Shown here in pieces: positions 13,281-24,500 of a stretch of DNA of 64,000 nucleotides (position 1 is its first letter; each line of letters starts with the position of its first letter). The stretch spans positions 868,001-932,000 of the forward strand of contig RCSZ01000007.1 of NCBI GenBank assembly GCA_014898425.1, given 5' to 3'. The DNA comes from Botryotinia globosa (lineage: Eukaryota; Ascomycota; Leotiomycetes; Helotiales; Sclerotiniaceae). The notes under the pieces are model-generated. The model did no database searches and was not told where the DNA came from. It saw only the letters and a list, made by a program, of their open reading frames with translations. Both the position numbers and the translations under genes were made by a program.

Positions 13281-15917
13281 ATGTTTGGTCTAGGATCTGC
13301 AGGTATGGGCTCAGCGCCATATCCCAACAACTACCGTCCATCATCCAAGAGGAAGATGTCTAAAAAAGACAACACTCCGCCAATCTCGAAGCACCTTACG
13401 GACCCGTCTGTCGAATTCTTCGAGCCAGCCATTGATGGACCACCTTCACCTCAAGGTATTCGCGCATACACTGAGCAAATGAGGAGGGGCTCAGCGTTTG
13501 CTGCCAAATCGAATACCCCTTCTATCACATCAGCTTCCTCTTTCCGCTCCCGTCAATCCAGTCTCGATTCCTCCAACAGAATCGAATTACAACGAAAGTC
13601 CTCTGGTAGATCAAACGGCAGTAGCATGGCGACGAAGGATAGGCCCGATAGTTTACATCTATTTGGAAAAACAATATTCTCCCGAAGCAGCAAAAAATTT
13701 AGACGTAATCATACTTCAATGGGAGGTTCCTCGTTATCTCTTGCAAGCCATTCTTCCGATAGGGATCGTAGCGACGCATCTAGCCACAGCCCACCTCCTA
13801 CTAGTTACCGTGCCCGAAAGAATACCATCTCTGGACCATATAACTTTCAGCACATTACACACACTCAACAGAATGAATTACCAAACCTCAGGGAAATTCC
13901 TCCCACCAGATTGGTGTCCGAATTTTCAGCTCTCCGAGCATCTCAAGCTCCAACCAATGGAAATCTTAAGGGTATTAGAGCGAGGGATTTAATGTTTGAG
14001 AATTTCTCCTCGGTAGCAATAGATTATGCGCCGGATGTTGACGCGCCTAGAAGTCCCACAAGCCCAAAGAGTCCATCGTGTCCTGTGACCCCGCAAAGAC
14101 GGCCCGTATTTCGAGCGTCCGTATCACCACCACAGAATCAGCCATGGAGGCCTATCAATTACTCAATGTCACATGATAATCTACGATCGGTACCTGCACG
14201 CCCAATGAGGTCTCCTGAATCTCCTCGATGCCCTGTCAATCCACCTGCTCGAACATCGTCAAGAGCGGCGTCAACTTTCTTCAGTCATGTTGAAGACTCA
14301 ACTGCCCTAGAGTTTGGTCAAGCTTTGGCTGGTGCCAATGCCAGCCTTCAAGAGTCTGCATTCGATTTTACTCCGCAAACACATCCTTCACCCCCTAAAT
14401 GGGAAAGAAGAGAATCCGAGGTATCCATCAAACATTTGTCCCATGCAGTCACTACACCTGGCGAGGAAGCATGGCCTTTATCTGCGCCATTAAGTGGAAG
14501 TTTTGGTATCGATCTTGCAGATGTTCTCGAAGAAGACGAGCATGCTAGGTCGCGATCAAGAGAGTCAAGCACCGACGGTGGTGAATTACGACTTTCAAAA
14601 TCTGTTCCCGGTCTGAGGATGAGGGCACTTGAGCAAGCTCCTGATATGCCTGATATGCCACCAGTGCTAGGAAGACTTGGTTCTATTGATACCTCACGAT
14701 TTTCAAAAAGATACAGCTCGGTTAAGCTTAACTTGGCTACTGATTCCTGGGAAGACGCGATCGATTTTTGTTATGAGGATGAAGGTGGTGAAGATTGGGA
14801 TTATGAAATGGATGAAACGTTTGAAGAGAACAAACCTGTCATCACAGCAGAACTTGCTTCACCCACTCAGATAGAACAGGCCGAACAAGAAGTTTCGCCA
14901 GGTCGCTTCCGTCCATCACTACTCGTCCCTGCGCCATATGATCTTCCCGCACTCTCTCCGTTATCCAATCTATCGAGCGCTTCATCATTTCTCCCTACAC
15001 CAACCAGTTACTTCCGCCCCAATCAATTCCGACCTGTTTCTCATGCATCTTCGTTCAAAGAGTCAGACGGCTTCAATCTTTCTCCAACTCTCCTCATTCC
15101 TTCTGATGAATATCCTTTACAAAGCGAACAAGATGCTTTGTTCGACACATATCACAACGATGAGGTCCCATCAGCTTCAATATTTCCCATGGATACTTAT
15201 GAACATCCCACTTCACCAATAGATGAAGCTCTTTCTAGTACCAACTCTTATCGTTCTTCGGTTTATTCACATAATAGCCTCAGAAGCAGTACTATTAGTA
15301 GCCGCTACAATCGATCCAGTCAAGACTCAGCTCTACTCATTTTCCAAGCAGGAAGCATGAGCAAAGCCCACAGAAGTATCGGATCCGCCTCTTCTTTGCC
15401 CGACCTTGTTCCATCTCTTCGTCCCAAGCGTGATAGTAGAACACTAGGAGCACTTGCCACTACAACATCTGACCCAGAGCTTATTACCAAGGTTTCCGGT
15501 TTAAAACTTGACGACAATGAGCAGCCTTCTGAAGTTACTGGAATGCAAAGTCATACCAATCAAGCGCGGAGGTCGTCCAAAAACGCTCAGTATTTCGCTC
15601 AACCTCCCCCTCCAATTTCCACAGCTGTTCCCGATGCAGCATCTGGTATTCTAAGTCCTGTAGCTGAGAGCTTCACCGATTCGCCTCCAAGACCACGGCT
15701 AAGATCTGCTCTTTCTCGAGAATTATACGCTCCTGCCTCAGTGGAGTCCTTCATGTCCAATCATGGAAGAAAGATTTCTGCACCGATCGTCACTGAAAAG
15801 ACCATTCAAGAACGATCAAGATCAAGATCCAGCACATTGACCAATGCCGCTACGGCTGGTAAGCGCAGAGGAAGTTATAATCTTTTCCCCGCTCCTCCAA
15901 CGTCCTTGCCAAAATAA
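13281..15917 (+). CDS. CRIB-domain protein, probable Cdc42/Rac effector
   Basis: A single-exon frame of 878 residues. At about residues 183-198 is a CRIB-type motif, ISGPYNFQHITH, matching the consensus ISxPxxFxHxxH that binds GTP-loaded Cdc42/Rac. The rest is low complexity: Ser/Pro/Arg-rich with many SP, TP and RxxS sites, an acidic segment near residues 495-520 (rich in E/D and W, in the ISxx..SWEDAIDF..YEDEGGEDWDYE region) and basic RSRSRS patches near the C terminus. There is no kinase domain, so it is not a PAK. Large disordered CRIB proteins acting in polarity are known in filamentous fungi, and I infer that role. The start was chosen as the first Met of the frame, directly after a short leader. 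No intron is needed. The CRIB call is good; the cellular role is inference. Confidence 0.8.
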   Translation: MFGLGSAGMGSAPYPNNYRPSSKRKMSKKDNTPPISKHLTDPSVEFFEPAIDGPPSPQGIRAYTEQMRRGSAFAAKSNTPSITSASSFRSRQSSLDSSNRIELQRKSSGRSNGSSMATKDRPDSLHLFGKTIFSRSSKKFRRNHTSMGGSSLSLASHSSDRDRSDASSHSPPPTSYRARKNTISGPYNFQHITHTQQNELPNLREIPPTRLVSEFSALRASQAPTNGNLKGIRARDLMFENFSSVAIDYAPDVDAPRSPTSPKSPSCPVTPQRRPVFRASVSPPQNQPWRPINYSMSHDNLRSVPARPMRSPESPRCPVNPPARTSSRAASTFFSHVEDSTALEFGQALAGANASLQESAFDFTPQTHPSPPKWERRESEVSIKHLSHAVTTPGEEAWPLSAPLSGSFGIDLADVLEEDEHARSRSRESSTDGGELRLSKSVPGLRMRALEQAPDMPDMPPVLGRLGSIDTSRFSKRYSSVKLNLATDSWEDAIDFCYEDEGGEDWDYEMDETFEENKPVITAELASPTQIEQAEQEVSPGRFRPSLLVPAPYDLPALSPLSNLSSASSFLPTPTSYFRPNQFRPVSHASSFKESDGFNLSPTLLIPSDEYPLQSEQDALFDTYHNDEVPSASIFPMDTYEHPTSPIDEALSSTNSYRSSVYSHNSLRSSTISSRYNRSSQDSALLIFQAGSMSKAHRSIGSASSLPDLVPSLRPKRDSRTLGALATTTSDPELITKVSGLKLDDNEQPSEVTGMQSHTNQARRSSKNAQYFAQPPPPISTAVPDAASGILSPVAESFTDSPPRPRLRSALSRELYAPASVESFMSNHGRKISAPIVTEKTIQERSRSRSSTLTNAATAGKRRGSYNLFPAPPTSLPK

Positions 15918-17985
15918 ATCGTGCTCTTTAGAGTATCATGTCGATTGATATACCATACACACTTTTGTGTACTTGTACATTTTTGTACCAAATTACTTAC
16001 CTATTACCACCACCAACACTTGGACTCTCATTTTTTTTCCTTACCAAAATTATTCAGCTCTTTCTGAGAGCTCCTCACTATGACGATCTATGATGATGTC
16101 ACGACTCGATTTCCTATGTTCTCTTCATCAAAAACAAAAGCAAAAGGAAACAAACGTTTCGACTGTTTACTTCATTTTCAGAGACGGGAAAGTAAGAGGG
16201 TGAATTTCTGTATCACTATTCGTACAATCGTTTGCGTTTGCATTTCCTCTGCTTGCATTATTGGTAGTTTAGTGGATTGGATTATCTGTATCCAATCCCA
16301 CGCGTTATGATGGGATATTTTTTTGCGGCTCTTTCCTCGAAGAACTTGGATAAAAGATTGCAAGCCGGATTGCATCTTTCTGTTTCTTGTTCATGAGCGG
16401 CTATGTGTTATGATATGATGGATTTGTTCTCGGTGGTTTGGTCACATAGCTCGCTATCTACCTCTCTGCCTTCACACTTTTTTCCTTGTTATTTTTTTCG
16501 TGTTTTCTGATTTGAATATGCGTATGCACTGCGGGTGCTGGTGGATTTCAACTTTTGAGGGAAAAGGTTTATAGATGGACAGGGGTTCGGGTTGTATGTA
16601 TGGGATTGAGAGATTTGTTTGTTTCTGTTTTTGATTTCTTGTGCAGATTTGTATTCTGTGGTGTTTATTTCTGGCTGTGTGCTTGCGTTTCTTGTCTTTT
16701 TCTGGACTGGAGGACTTTGGCTGTATTGGTATGGAGATTGTGGATTCCGGCCGGCTGCATACATTTGGATGGATGGCGGCATACGCGCGGGAGGTGGGAA
16801 ATGCTTATTAGTATTTGGTATTGGTACTGATGATGGTGGCGGGTATGATATCGGTCTCTGTATGATGAGTGTGAACGTGGGGTGTGCAATTCTTGTGTAC
16901 TAGGAGGTGATTCAGAATGCGTTCGGGAAGTACTCAGTTCGAGCTGTAAGAGTCGATAGTTGTTGAGTTGAATATAAAGCATTAAAATAAATCGCTCCTG
17001 TTTTCTATGTTTTTTTTTTCATGCTGTCTGCAATATACAATATAGTTATTGTAAAGAGCTAGTTCAATAGGGCTCAATTGATTAATTTAAATGAGCTATC
17101 CTAATTATGTTTTTCCTGTTTTTTTTTCTTGGAGGGGAGGACATAGTAAACTTCATTTCAAAGATGATATCTGCCCCGAATACCTAGTAGGTCTACGATA
17201 GGCAGGTTGATCCCATTTTGACCATCTACATTTTACCAAAGCTCGTTTTCAGTAATTCATTCGTAAGGATCGAGAGGGTCTAGTATAAAGTGTGCAAGCT
17301 AGGTACCTCAAGTATTTATTTACCGAACGATGATCATTTCGTTTTTCCAGTGGTGTTCATTCGGGTCGAGTGTAAAAGAGCTTGGAAGGACTATATGTGG
17401 CAAATTACTCACTCTCGCGCGCTCCATATGTCAATTGATTACGCTTCTGTCTTAAAAATTATGCCTGTTTTGTTTTCATGTCTCATGGATTTTATGATGG
17501 ATTTTTTATGTATAGCCAAAAGAAACCCCTGGAAATTTGAAAGAAGAATGATAGTGGAATATCATAGAATCTATTCTTCTCCTATTCTCCTGCTGTGGAA
17601 TCTAGCTTGAAATACCTAGTCAGACTCTAGTCTTTCATTATAGAATCTACTCTCCTTGTAGATCTACTCGCTTTCCTATCATATAATTAAGCCTCAAATA
17701 GCTGGAATCTAAGGGATACGAGAGTGAATTGTCTTTCAATTCTAGGGTGTAGGAGTAATTAAAAAAAAATTGGGGGCAGGAGAGTAATTTGCCGGACTTT
17801 ATAATACAAAAACAGCCACTTCCTATGAGTGGCGTCGCTTTCGAGGCAACGTCGAGTTTCCACTACTCTGTGTACTAGATGGATTCGAAGCCGTGCTAAA
17901 TATGTTCGAAGCCGCACTAGTTATGTTTGAGGCAATATGCGCCGTAGGATACACGACCGCACACATTGTATACGCCGAGGTTTTG
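15918..17985. other. Intergenic, T/G-rich on the + strand, no gene seen
   Basis: Contains T-rich runs and a T/G-biased stretch at 16490-16760, with only short open frames that are low-complexity readings. The first few hundred bases are presumably the 3' UTR of the CRIB gene. Nothing else is supportable. Confidence 0.5.
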
Positions 17986-18351
17986 TTATCCGGCGTGGGG
18001 GTTATCCAATTTTTCCACGACTCCATGGCTGTCCGGCCCATTCACCAACGCAGTCGGAATTGTGGGGTTCCAATACTCGGGCGTATACGTGTGCGATGCG
18101 CTCACATCGGATGTATATGTAGGTGTAATGCTCGGCGCCTTGAAACTTGCCTTCTGAATAGTCATTTCGCGCTTTCGAATCTTGTTCTTGCGAAGCCCGG
18201 GGACCCCTTCTCCTTGACATGAAAGTTTTGGTCCGCCGGCTGTTACGATTGCCCTCTCTACACATCCCGCGGTTAAGATTGTTGGGAGATTGAAATACAC
18301 GGAAGCGTAGCCCCCGCCCTCTGCAGCGTGCCAAAACTCAATTTGTAGAGC
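17986..18351 (-). pseudogene. Orphan C-terminal reading-frame fragment
   Basis: On the minus strand 122 codons are open, ending in TAA at 17986-17988. The translation is protein-like: it begins IEFWHAAEGGGYASVYF, continues with Cys-containing segments (TAGCVERAI, KLSCQGEGVPG) and a basic KNKIRKREMT stretch, and ends LDNPHAG. No start codon or convincing upstream exon is visible: an in-frame stop lies at 18352-18354 and the next gene's 3' end lies 80 bp away. I do not recognise the family. It could be the last exon of a gene whose 5' part is lost, or a relic. The continuous, compositionally balanced frame is the only evidence. Confidence 0.3.
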
Positions 18352-18432
18352 TCAGATAGGATGTATTACTAAGGTCTTTCTGATGCCTAATGAACTGTAT
18401 TAAGCACCCTGTCATCCATCCCCAAATCTCTC

Positions 18433-19278
18433 CTAATTTTCCTCATCTAGCTCTTCCCAATCCTCCTCATCCTCATCCTCATCCTCATTTTCATCTTCAT
18501 TTTTAGCTACACTCCATGTTATCTCCTCCATGTTTATAGGATTGATCCTCCTAACCTGTTTTCTCAAGTTCTCTCTTGAATACTCATCTTGATCCACAGC
18601 TTCAAAATATACTGGTGGCTCTGTATTAGGCCAAGCCTGTAACACCACTCCGTTCTCCACCAATTGCCCATCATCTCCCAGCTGCAGCCCTCGAATCCAC
18701 GCACGTTGATAGTGAATTCCCAACTTCCCAATTCTTCTGCGAACACGAAGTCCTTGCGCATGCATCATGTCTTGCCGATTTTTTTCAGTGGCTGGATGCG
18801 CAAAGCTATAGGTAAATACCGCCACCCGTGATCCCGCGCTGAATGTACACACATCGAACGAGGGAAAGAGGGAAACCATAGCATTCGGGGTATGTGAGTC
18901 ATGAATCCCAAATCCTCGTAGATACAGCGGATAAGCTGGAGATTCCAGAAACGCTTTGAACGAGGCATCATCCTCCCATTCTGCATCAAGACCAGTTTAG
19001 ATAAGAATAATATCGGGCATTCATCAGGAATCAAGAAACTGAATACTAACCGATAGCGAAAAGCACGGCTTGGAATTCACAGTATTTCGAGCACACCTGA
19101 AACTCAAGAAACTCGGAGCGTTCATGAGACCAGCCAGTGATTCATGCCAGATTTCTGGAACATCTTCAATACGATTTTTCGATACAGTTTCCGGCAAGAG
19201 TACATTGATTGGAAGCTTGCATCGCGTCCAACTTTGGACTTGTAGATTGGGATCCTTTATTATCATTTTCTGTGCCAT
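18433..19278 (-). CDS. Probable dimeric alpha/beta-barrel (ABM-like) protein with acidic tail; frame broken
   Basis: Two exons are separated by a clean intron at 18981-19050 (donor GTTAGT, acceptor GCAG). Exon 1 opens MAQKMIIKDPN and carries IWHESLAGLMNAP. Exon 2 reads WEDDASFKAFLESPAY, then VCTFSAGSRVAVFTYSF, and ends in an Asp/Glu-rich tail. The IWHE...L...AP / WED..SFKAF pattern resembles the antibiotic-biosynthesis-monooxygenase-like fold of small fungal proteins; I call this with moderate confidence only. The two parts are not in the same frame. Exon 1 reads correctly to about LMNAPSFLSF near 19100, while the sequence joined to exon 2 (CEFQAVLFAI) is in the -1 frame. The combined length is one base short of a multiple of three, as after a single-base deletion. 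An unrecognised intron ending in TTTCAG at 19097 is possible, but I found no good donor that keeps the IWHE segment. It is either a recent pseudogene, a sequence error or an unusual splice. Confidence 0.45.
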
Positions 19279-20277
19279 GATGATGTTATTGTAGTATGTG
19301 GTAATGAGGTGAGTGATGTCTAAGTACCCAGTAGTATATTAAATATGAGGGTGTAAGATTAATATTACTCCATCACTCAATCATAAGGACGATTGAATAG
19401 TCGAAAGAACCGGAGGTTACCTCGGTAGCGAAGCCGATGCTGATGTGTAGTCGCTGGGTGCCTAAGGCATCGTAATCTCACACGCGTATTACCATTATCA
19501 TTTTACATCCAGGACGTACTAAACTAATGCTAGTATGTCTATATACATCAGATATACATAAGTGAGTCTTCAATCGATCTTGTGTGGTACTAGGGCCGCA
19601 GTCTCTCAAGATAAGCATTCACCAACACCAGACCGGCTCACATACAACGCGTAAGTACACAGAATCGATGAACTGCATTATATTTTTCGTCAGAGTATGG
19701 TTGTGGAGGTTTTCGTTTGATTAAGAGGCTATAAAATCAGTCGCATGGGTCAAGGTTGTTCACATTGAGCGATTTCTTGGTGATGTGTGAGTAGGCAATA
19801 ACGGGGAAGCGAAAGCAATGGTGACCATGAAGAAAGAAATTTAGGCTTCTATAGCGTGTTGCGACTAATACTAATTTGCGTCATCGACCCCTTGAGAAAT
19901 CATTAGCTCTCGCTAAAGCAGCTAACTATTAGACAATCCTTATTTGTAAAGCTTTTCAAGATTGGTGGTAATCAAAATATGTATGGAGAGAATTGTAAAT
20001 AAGAATGATCTGTATTTTGAATCGACGAAAAGTAAGTGAGAGGCTTCAGAGACGATCTGTATGCATTATAACCAACAATGAAACATAAGATACCTAGACA
20101 AAACAAACGCAAACCCGAGAAATCTCGCTTGGGTATTTTACATCTCATCTGCTCTGTGAACTCCACTCAGAGTGATCGTTGCCCTATAAACTCCAACGAA
20201 AATGACCCATCCATTAACCAATCAATTCACACGCTGAGAAATCTTTCACAAAATCTGAATACAAAGTCAAGTGTCTC
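19279..20277. other. Intergenic, no gene seen
   Basis: Only short unsupported frames. The right part must include the 3' UTR of the chromodomain gene, which ends at 20278. Confidence 0.5.
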
Positions 20278-21597
20278 TCACTTTTTTGGTCGGCCTCTTT
20301 TCCTTGCCACAGGTAGCTCTGCATCCATATCTGCTTTGCCTGCACTTCGTTTCTTCTCGGTCTTCTTTAGCTCCTTTTCAAAATCCTCCACCATGTACGG
20401 GACATCACATTCTAGCATTTCCGCAGGTTCCCATGTGTTGTAATTGGATTCCCAACCCTCCCATTTCACACGATATTGAACCTTGCCCCTAAACTTCCGC
20501 TTGTCCAGAATTGCCTCGACTTCGTGAACATCAGCGTCTCCATTCAACGAACCATTCTCCTTTTCTTCGACCCATCCTGGGCAATCCTCCCGCAACATCT
20601 CAACTGACTCCCAAGTCCAATCTTTTTGTTTTGGATATCCTTTCCACTCTATAAGCCATTGCTTGTTATTCTCGCCATCCAACCGAGATTGGTGCACTAC
20701 AACCGGTTGATAAGAGTTTTTAGCTATAGTCTCGGTCACATTTTCTTCCTCTGAACCATTCTCATCTTCGGCCTGTTCGACTATAGAAGTGAGTCCCTTG
20801 GCTTCTTCGACTACAGGAGTGGGTTCCTTGGTTTGTTCGACAGGAGCGAGTACCTCGGCTGAAGCTTTTAGATTGCTACTTAGATTGCTGCTAGGCTTTG
20901 GCTTCTTTGCTGAAGCTACAACTTCAGCTTCTTCACCGGTTGTTAGCATTGCATCAGCCAACTTTCTTCGACTTCCTCCGCTGCGAGGAGTATCTTTTTC
21001 TGTCGTTACATCCTCTGTCGATCCTGCTTTATTGAACGGAGTTGATTGTTGTGCCGTTTTTAACCTACTGAGCGGCGTTCTTTTCTCTTGGCGAAGTCGC
21101 GAATTTTGTAACTCGGCAGTCTTCTTCGCAAATGCTTTCTTAGCCGGTGTTGATGGTCCTCGAGACTGCAACGCATTCGGAAGGGCCACTTCTTGTTGAG
21201 GCTTGTTCTGAACCCCAGCTTCGTTATCCTCTTTGTCCTTCTGGTCATCTCCCTCGCCATCCACTCTTTCCTCTACATGAGATTGGTGTTCAGCCATTAC
21301 TTGCACTGTCGAACTCCTATTGGTTTCCTCTCCATCTGCTGTGCTCGCAACCATTTGCGCAACCGGTGCCCTCGGACCAACCATCCTGTTCAGTTGACTG
21401 GCTGTTTCAGAGGGCTTTTGCACAGAACTCTCTCCCGGTGTAGTAGCTTGTTTGCCCTTCTTTGCAACTCCGCCAATCTCCATTCCATTCCCCTTCCTTG
21501 ACTCGAGCGTATTTCGTCGGTGTGCGGCAACCAAACCCGGAACCGGTTTGTAGGGTTTACGTTTGTAGACAATAAGCGTATTATTTAGTCTCGCCAT
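20278..21597 (-). CDS. Tandem chromodomain protein with C-terminal AT-hook-like tail
   Basis: A single-exon frame of 439 residues. The N-terminal 290 residues are low-complexity, charged and Ser/Thr/Pro-rich, with a conserved-looking start (RLNNTLIVYKRKPYKPVPG). Two chromodomain-type modules follow. One, at about 294-348, contains KQWLIEWKGYPKQKDWTWE. A second, canonical one at about 356-408 contains VEAILDKRKF, YRVKWEGWESNYNTWEP and a closing acidic helix. In the second, the aromatic residues expected to cage methyl-lysine are present (Tyr/Trp in YRVKWEGW and Trp in NTWEP). The protein ends RKRGRPKK, an AT-hook-like GRP core in basic context. Chromodomains bind methylated histone tails, so I infer a nuclear chromatin-binding role. 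The absence of a chromoshadow domain, SET domain or helicase separates it from HP1, KMT1 and CHD proteins. Origin from a retrotransposon integrase chromodomain is possible, but no integrase remains. Confidence 0.85.
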   Translation of the reverse strand: MARLNNTLIVYKRKPYKPVPGLVAAHRRNTLESRKGNGMEIGGVAKKGKQATTPGESSVQKPSETASQLNRMVGPRAPVAQMVASTADGEETNRSSTVQVMAEHQSHVEERVDGEGDDQKDKEDNEAGVQNKPQQEVALPNALQSRGPSTPAKKAFAKKTAELQNSRLRQEKRTPLSRLKTAQQSTPFNKAGSTEDVTTEKDTPRSGGSRRKLADAMLTTGEEAEVVASAKKPKPSSNLSSNLKASAEVLAPVEQTKEPTPVVEEAKGLTSIVEQAEDENGSEEENVTETIAKNSYQPVVVHQSRLDGENNKQWLIEWKGYPKQKDWTWESVEMLREDCPGWVEEKENGSLNGDADVHEVEAILDKRKFRGKVQYRVKWEGWESNYNTWEPAEMLECDVPYMVEDFEKELKKTEKKRSAGKADMDAELPVARKRGRPKK

Positions 21598-24500
21598 TGT
21601 GTCTCAATGACACCTAGAATTTCAATGTTATTATTCGTTCGATTCGTGTCGTGTCGTCCCGTGCGTCTTGTAAGGATTTATCCGCTAAAAGACCTTATCG
21701 CCTCGACTTCTGTATTTTAATTGCCTGGAAAAGCTAGAATATAGGGTTTCGCTCTCAAAAATAAATGCGCAATGAGTGGTTAAAGTATTAGTTGCGTCAA
21801 AAACAGATAAATATTGTGATGCGAAACTCGAATTTGTGTATGCTGCACTCGAGATTTTGGCGGGGGCTTCCACTAGTTTTGTGGACGCGACATAACGCGA
21901 TAGCGTGTTGGAGTGCTTAGGTAAGCATGCGATTTATTATTTCGTCTTGTTAAGAATGTTATGTCCTTGAATTCAACACAAAATAATTTCCAAGTATCAA
22001 AGTCCTACTTACCTATATTATATTCTCAAGCTCAATGTTTTTATTGTTCGAGTGAAAAGTAACCACTCAAAGTTCTTGCACAATGGTCAATCAGATATAA
22101 TGTTTGAACATGGTCCTGAAAGGTTCACTTCAAGCATGATACACCAAGAATCACCACGCTTTCTAGATTTGCGAGGAAGTGTCATGAAAGGAGAGCCTTA
22201 TTTACGTACATGACGTTTGTCAGACTGAGAGACTCTTTAAGCACAAACTATTGCACATGGTTCTCATGGTTTTACTCTGCGTGCTATGATTTTTCCTGGG
22301 ATTGAACCAATAGCACATTCTCTACGCGAATGGTACGGCTGCGAAGAGAAACGTCCTGTACTAGTGGTCCGATTCCAGCTATAAGTCTACTGATATCAAA
22401 AATTCCAATCTATTCAATTTTTCCTCCGTCTGAAGATGAATCTTTGAAAGTTTGAAGAGGATTGCCGCTTGATACTATCCGACTAAGGGTACCTCAAAAG
22501 GCTCACCCATCTAGTGTAAATCGTAACTCTCAGATAACCTGGCTATGCTATGAAATGATGGCAGAAGTAGAGCTATCAGCACTATCTCATCAGTGTGCCA
22601 TTAATCTGATTGAATTGCAGAACATGGCTGCACGATTCTGAGATCTTCAATCAATCTGGAATCATTACCACCTATGCATATATTTCTGGGCCTATCTGAG
22701 GTGAACTATCGTGGGATTGAAGTGAGAGATATTGACCTACTGTCGAATACAGAAGAGGTGGGACTCGCATTTAATGTGTTGGGGAGTACCTACCTTGTCT
22801 TCACCTGCAACTAGTCTAGCAGAACCCAATTTGCTTACCCGTGATTGACAATCGTTTGAGTCGGCATGAACTCTTTCTGATTCATCAGAGTCAAGGGGCT
22901 AGATTTGGAGTGAATTTATTCATGTACACGTGTTTTTCTTGGAGTAGTGCTGGTACATGATATCATAGTCATCGTGATGTGATGTTAAAGTTTAGGGCTT
23001 TGACATGTCATATGGCATATACCTCGACGGCCCTGCAAGCTTGTAGTCATTATTATTCTCATTCTAGTAGGGGTTGGTTTTTAGTCTTATTTTAGCTTTG
23101 ACTAAATGCTGTTTGTTGCACGTCGCAACACCCCTGTAGTCTTTCAGGTCGTTGTTAGTCTTATTTTGGCGGTGGCTGGTCTCTTCAACTTAAACTCAAG
23201 CTTACGCGACCAACCCTCATCTAAAATCCTAGATGATATATGTTGCACTTCGCTGACCCTTGCAGCTTTTGAGTTATTCTTGGTCTATCTTAGCTAGTAC
23301 TAGTTGATGTTAACCCGCGTTAATATTCCTTCTGCGCGCAGCTGAATGGTGAACCTTAATCGCAAATGGAATTTGTTGCATGTCGCTAACCCCTGCACGT
23401 TTAGTATGCTTGTTGGCATTGCTATGCCTATCGTAGTATGATGGGAATGAAAAAGCGTTGACAATGGCTCCATGACAAGTGAGCAAAGATACTCTCATGG
23501 CAAAGATCCATTGAACTGAACTGTACTCGGCGCTTTAGGACCTCTCAGATGTTTGATGTTTGTTCTCAAGTTGGCGGTGATATCCATTCCCCAGGGCTTG
23601 GTACCTATTTTGAATGGTATCTCCGGCAACCTTATGACTGCGTTTCCAATATCCAAAGTTATTTGGTTACGAAACAATGATTTAGGTATTTCCCTGCGCA
23701 AATCCTTTCTCGTTCAATATCTGAGAACTGAAACCCAATTGCTACTATATTCATCCCGTCTCCAGGAATGTCATTGTCATGAATCATTCGTTCTCATCCA
23801 TTATGGAACTCTTAATCCGTCGTTGAATATCCCAAACCTAAGAATTTGACTTCGAGGAAACGGCACACCAAAGACTTTGGAATGACAAAAGAAATGCTCA
23901 AGAACCACATTTCAATTCAATCTTTCGGCAAAGTTTCTCAGCCCGTTGTTTTCCCTAACTTTTCATAGTCAAACGGAATTATGATACGGTGGATATGCCC
24001 ACAAGAACGTCCCATCTTAGTTCCTCATGAATCACTAATCGTGTCGATCGTCCAGGCGTTATGAGATGTTGACGATATCCATCTTGTACATTCCTCTCAG
24101 TCCTCCTATCCCAAGAAAAGGCACATGATATCCAGCTCCACAGGCATTCATCAAATCCTTTCATTTACAACTGTTTCGCTTTCCTGTCTCCGACTCAAAT
24201 TAAGCTACGAAATGACATCTCCTAAGCCCATGATATATAGTTTTCAGGCCTCGAGTGTAGCGCTAAACTCCATCCAACCAAAAACCGCAATATATTGCAA
24301 TACCCCAAATAAAACAATATAAAAAGTTCGCTACAATAAAATTGTAGTGGAAAGCCATAGTAAAGTAGTGTGCCATTCCGGCCATCGTTCAGAAAGAGTA
24401 GCTTCTCTTGGGCTAGCGGAGCTCTCCTACACAAGTATCCGTAATGTAGCTCCTCGAATAGTTCAAATGCTTTGGAGCAAGCCCCTGGCAAACATCAACA

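Noticed and set aside
17823..18041. A 72-codon minus-strand frame overlapping the orphan fragment
   Set aside because: Opens from a three-fold repeat of GTTCGAAGCCG-like sequence and overlaps the better frame that ends at 17986.
18002..18334. A 110-codon Arg-rich minus-strand frame
   Set aside because: Shifted shadow of the 17986-18351 frame; Arg-rich translation is typical of an out-of-frame reading.
20789..21501. Plus-strand frames opposite the chromodomain gene
   Set aside because: Antisense shadows of a clear coding sequence; Ser/Leu/Cys-rich with no domain.
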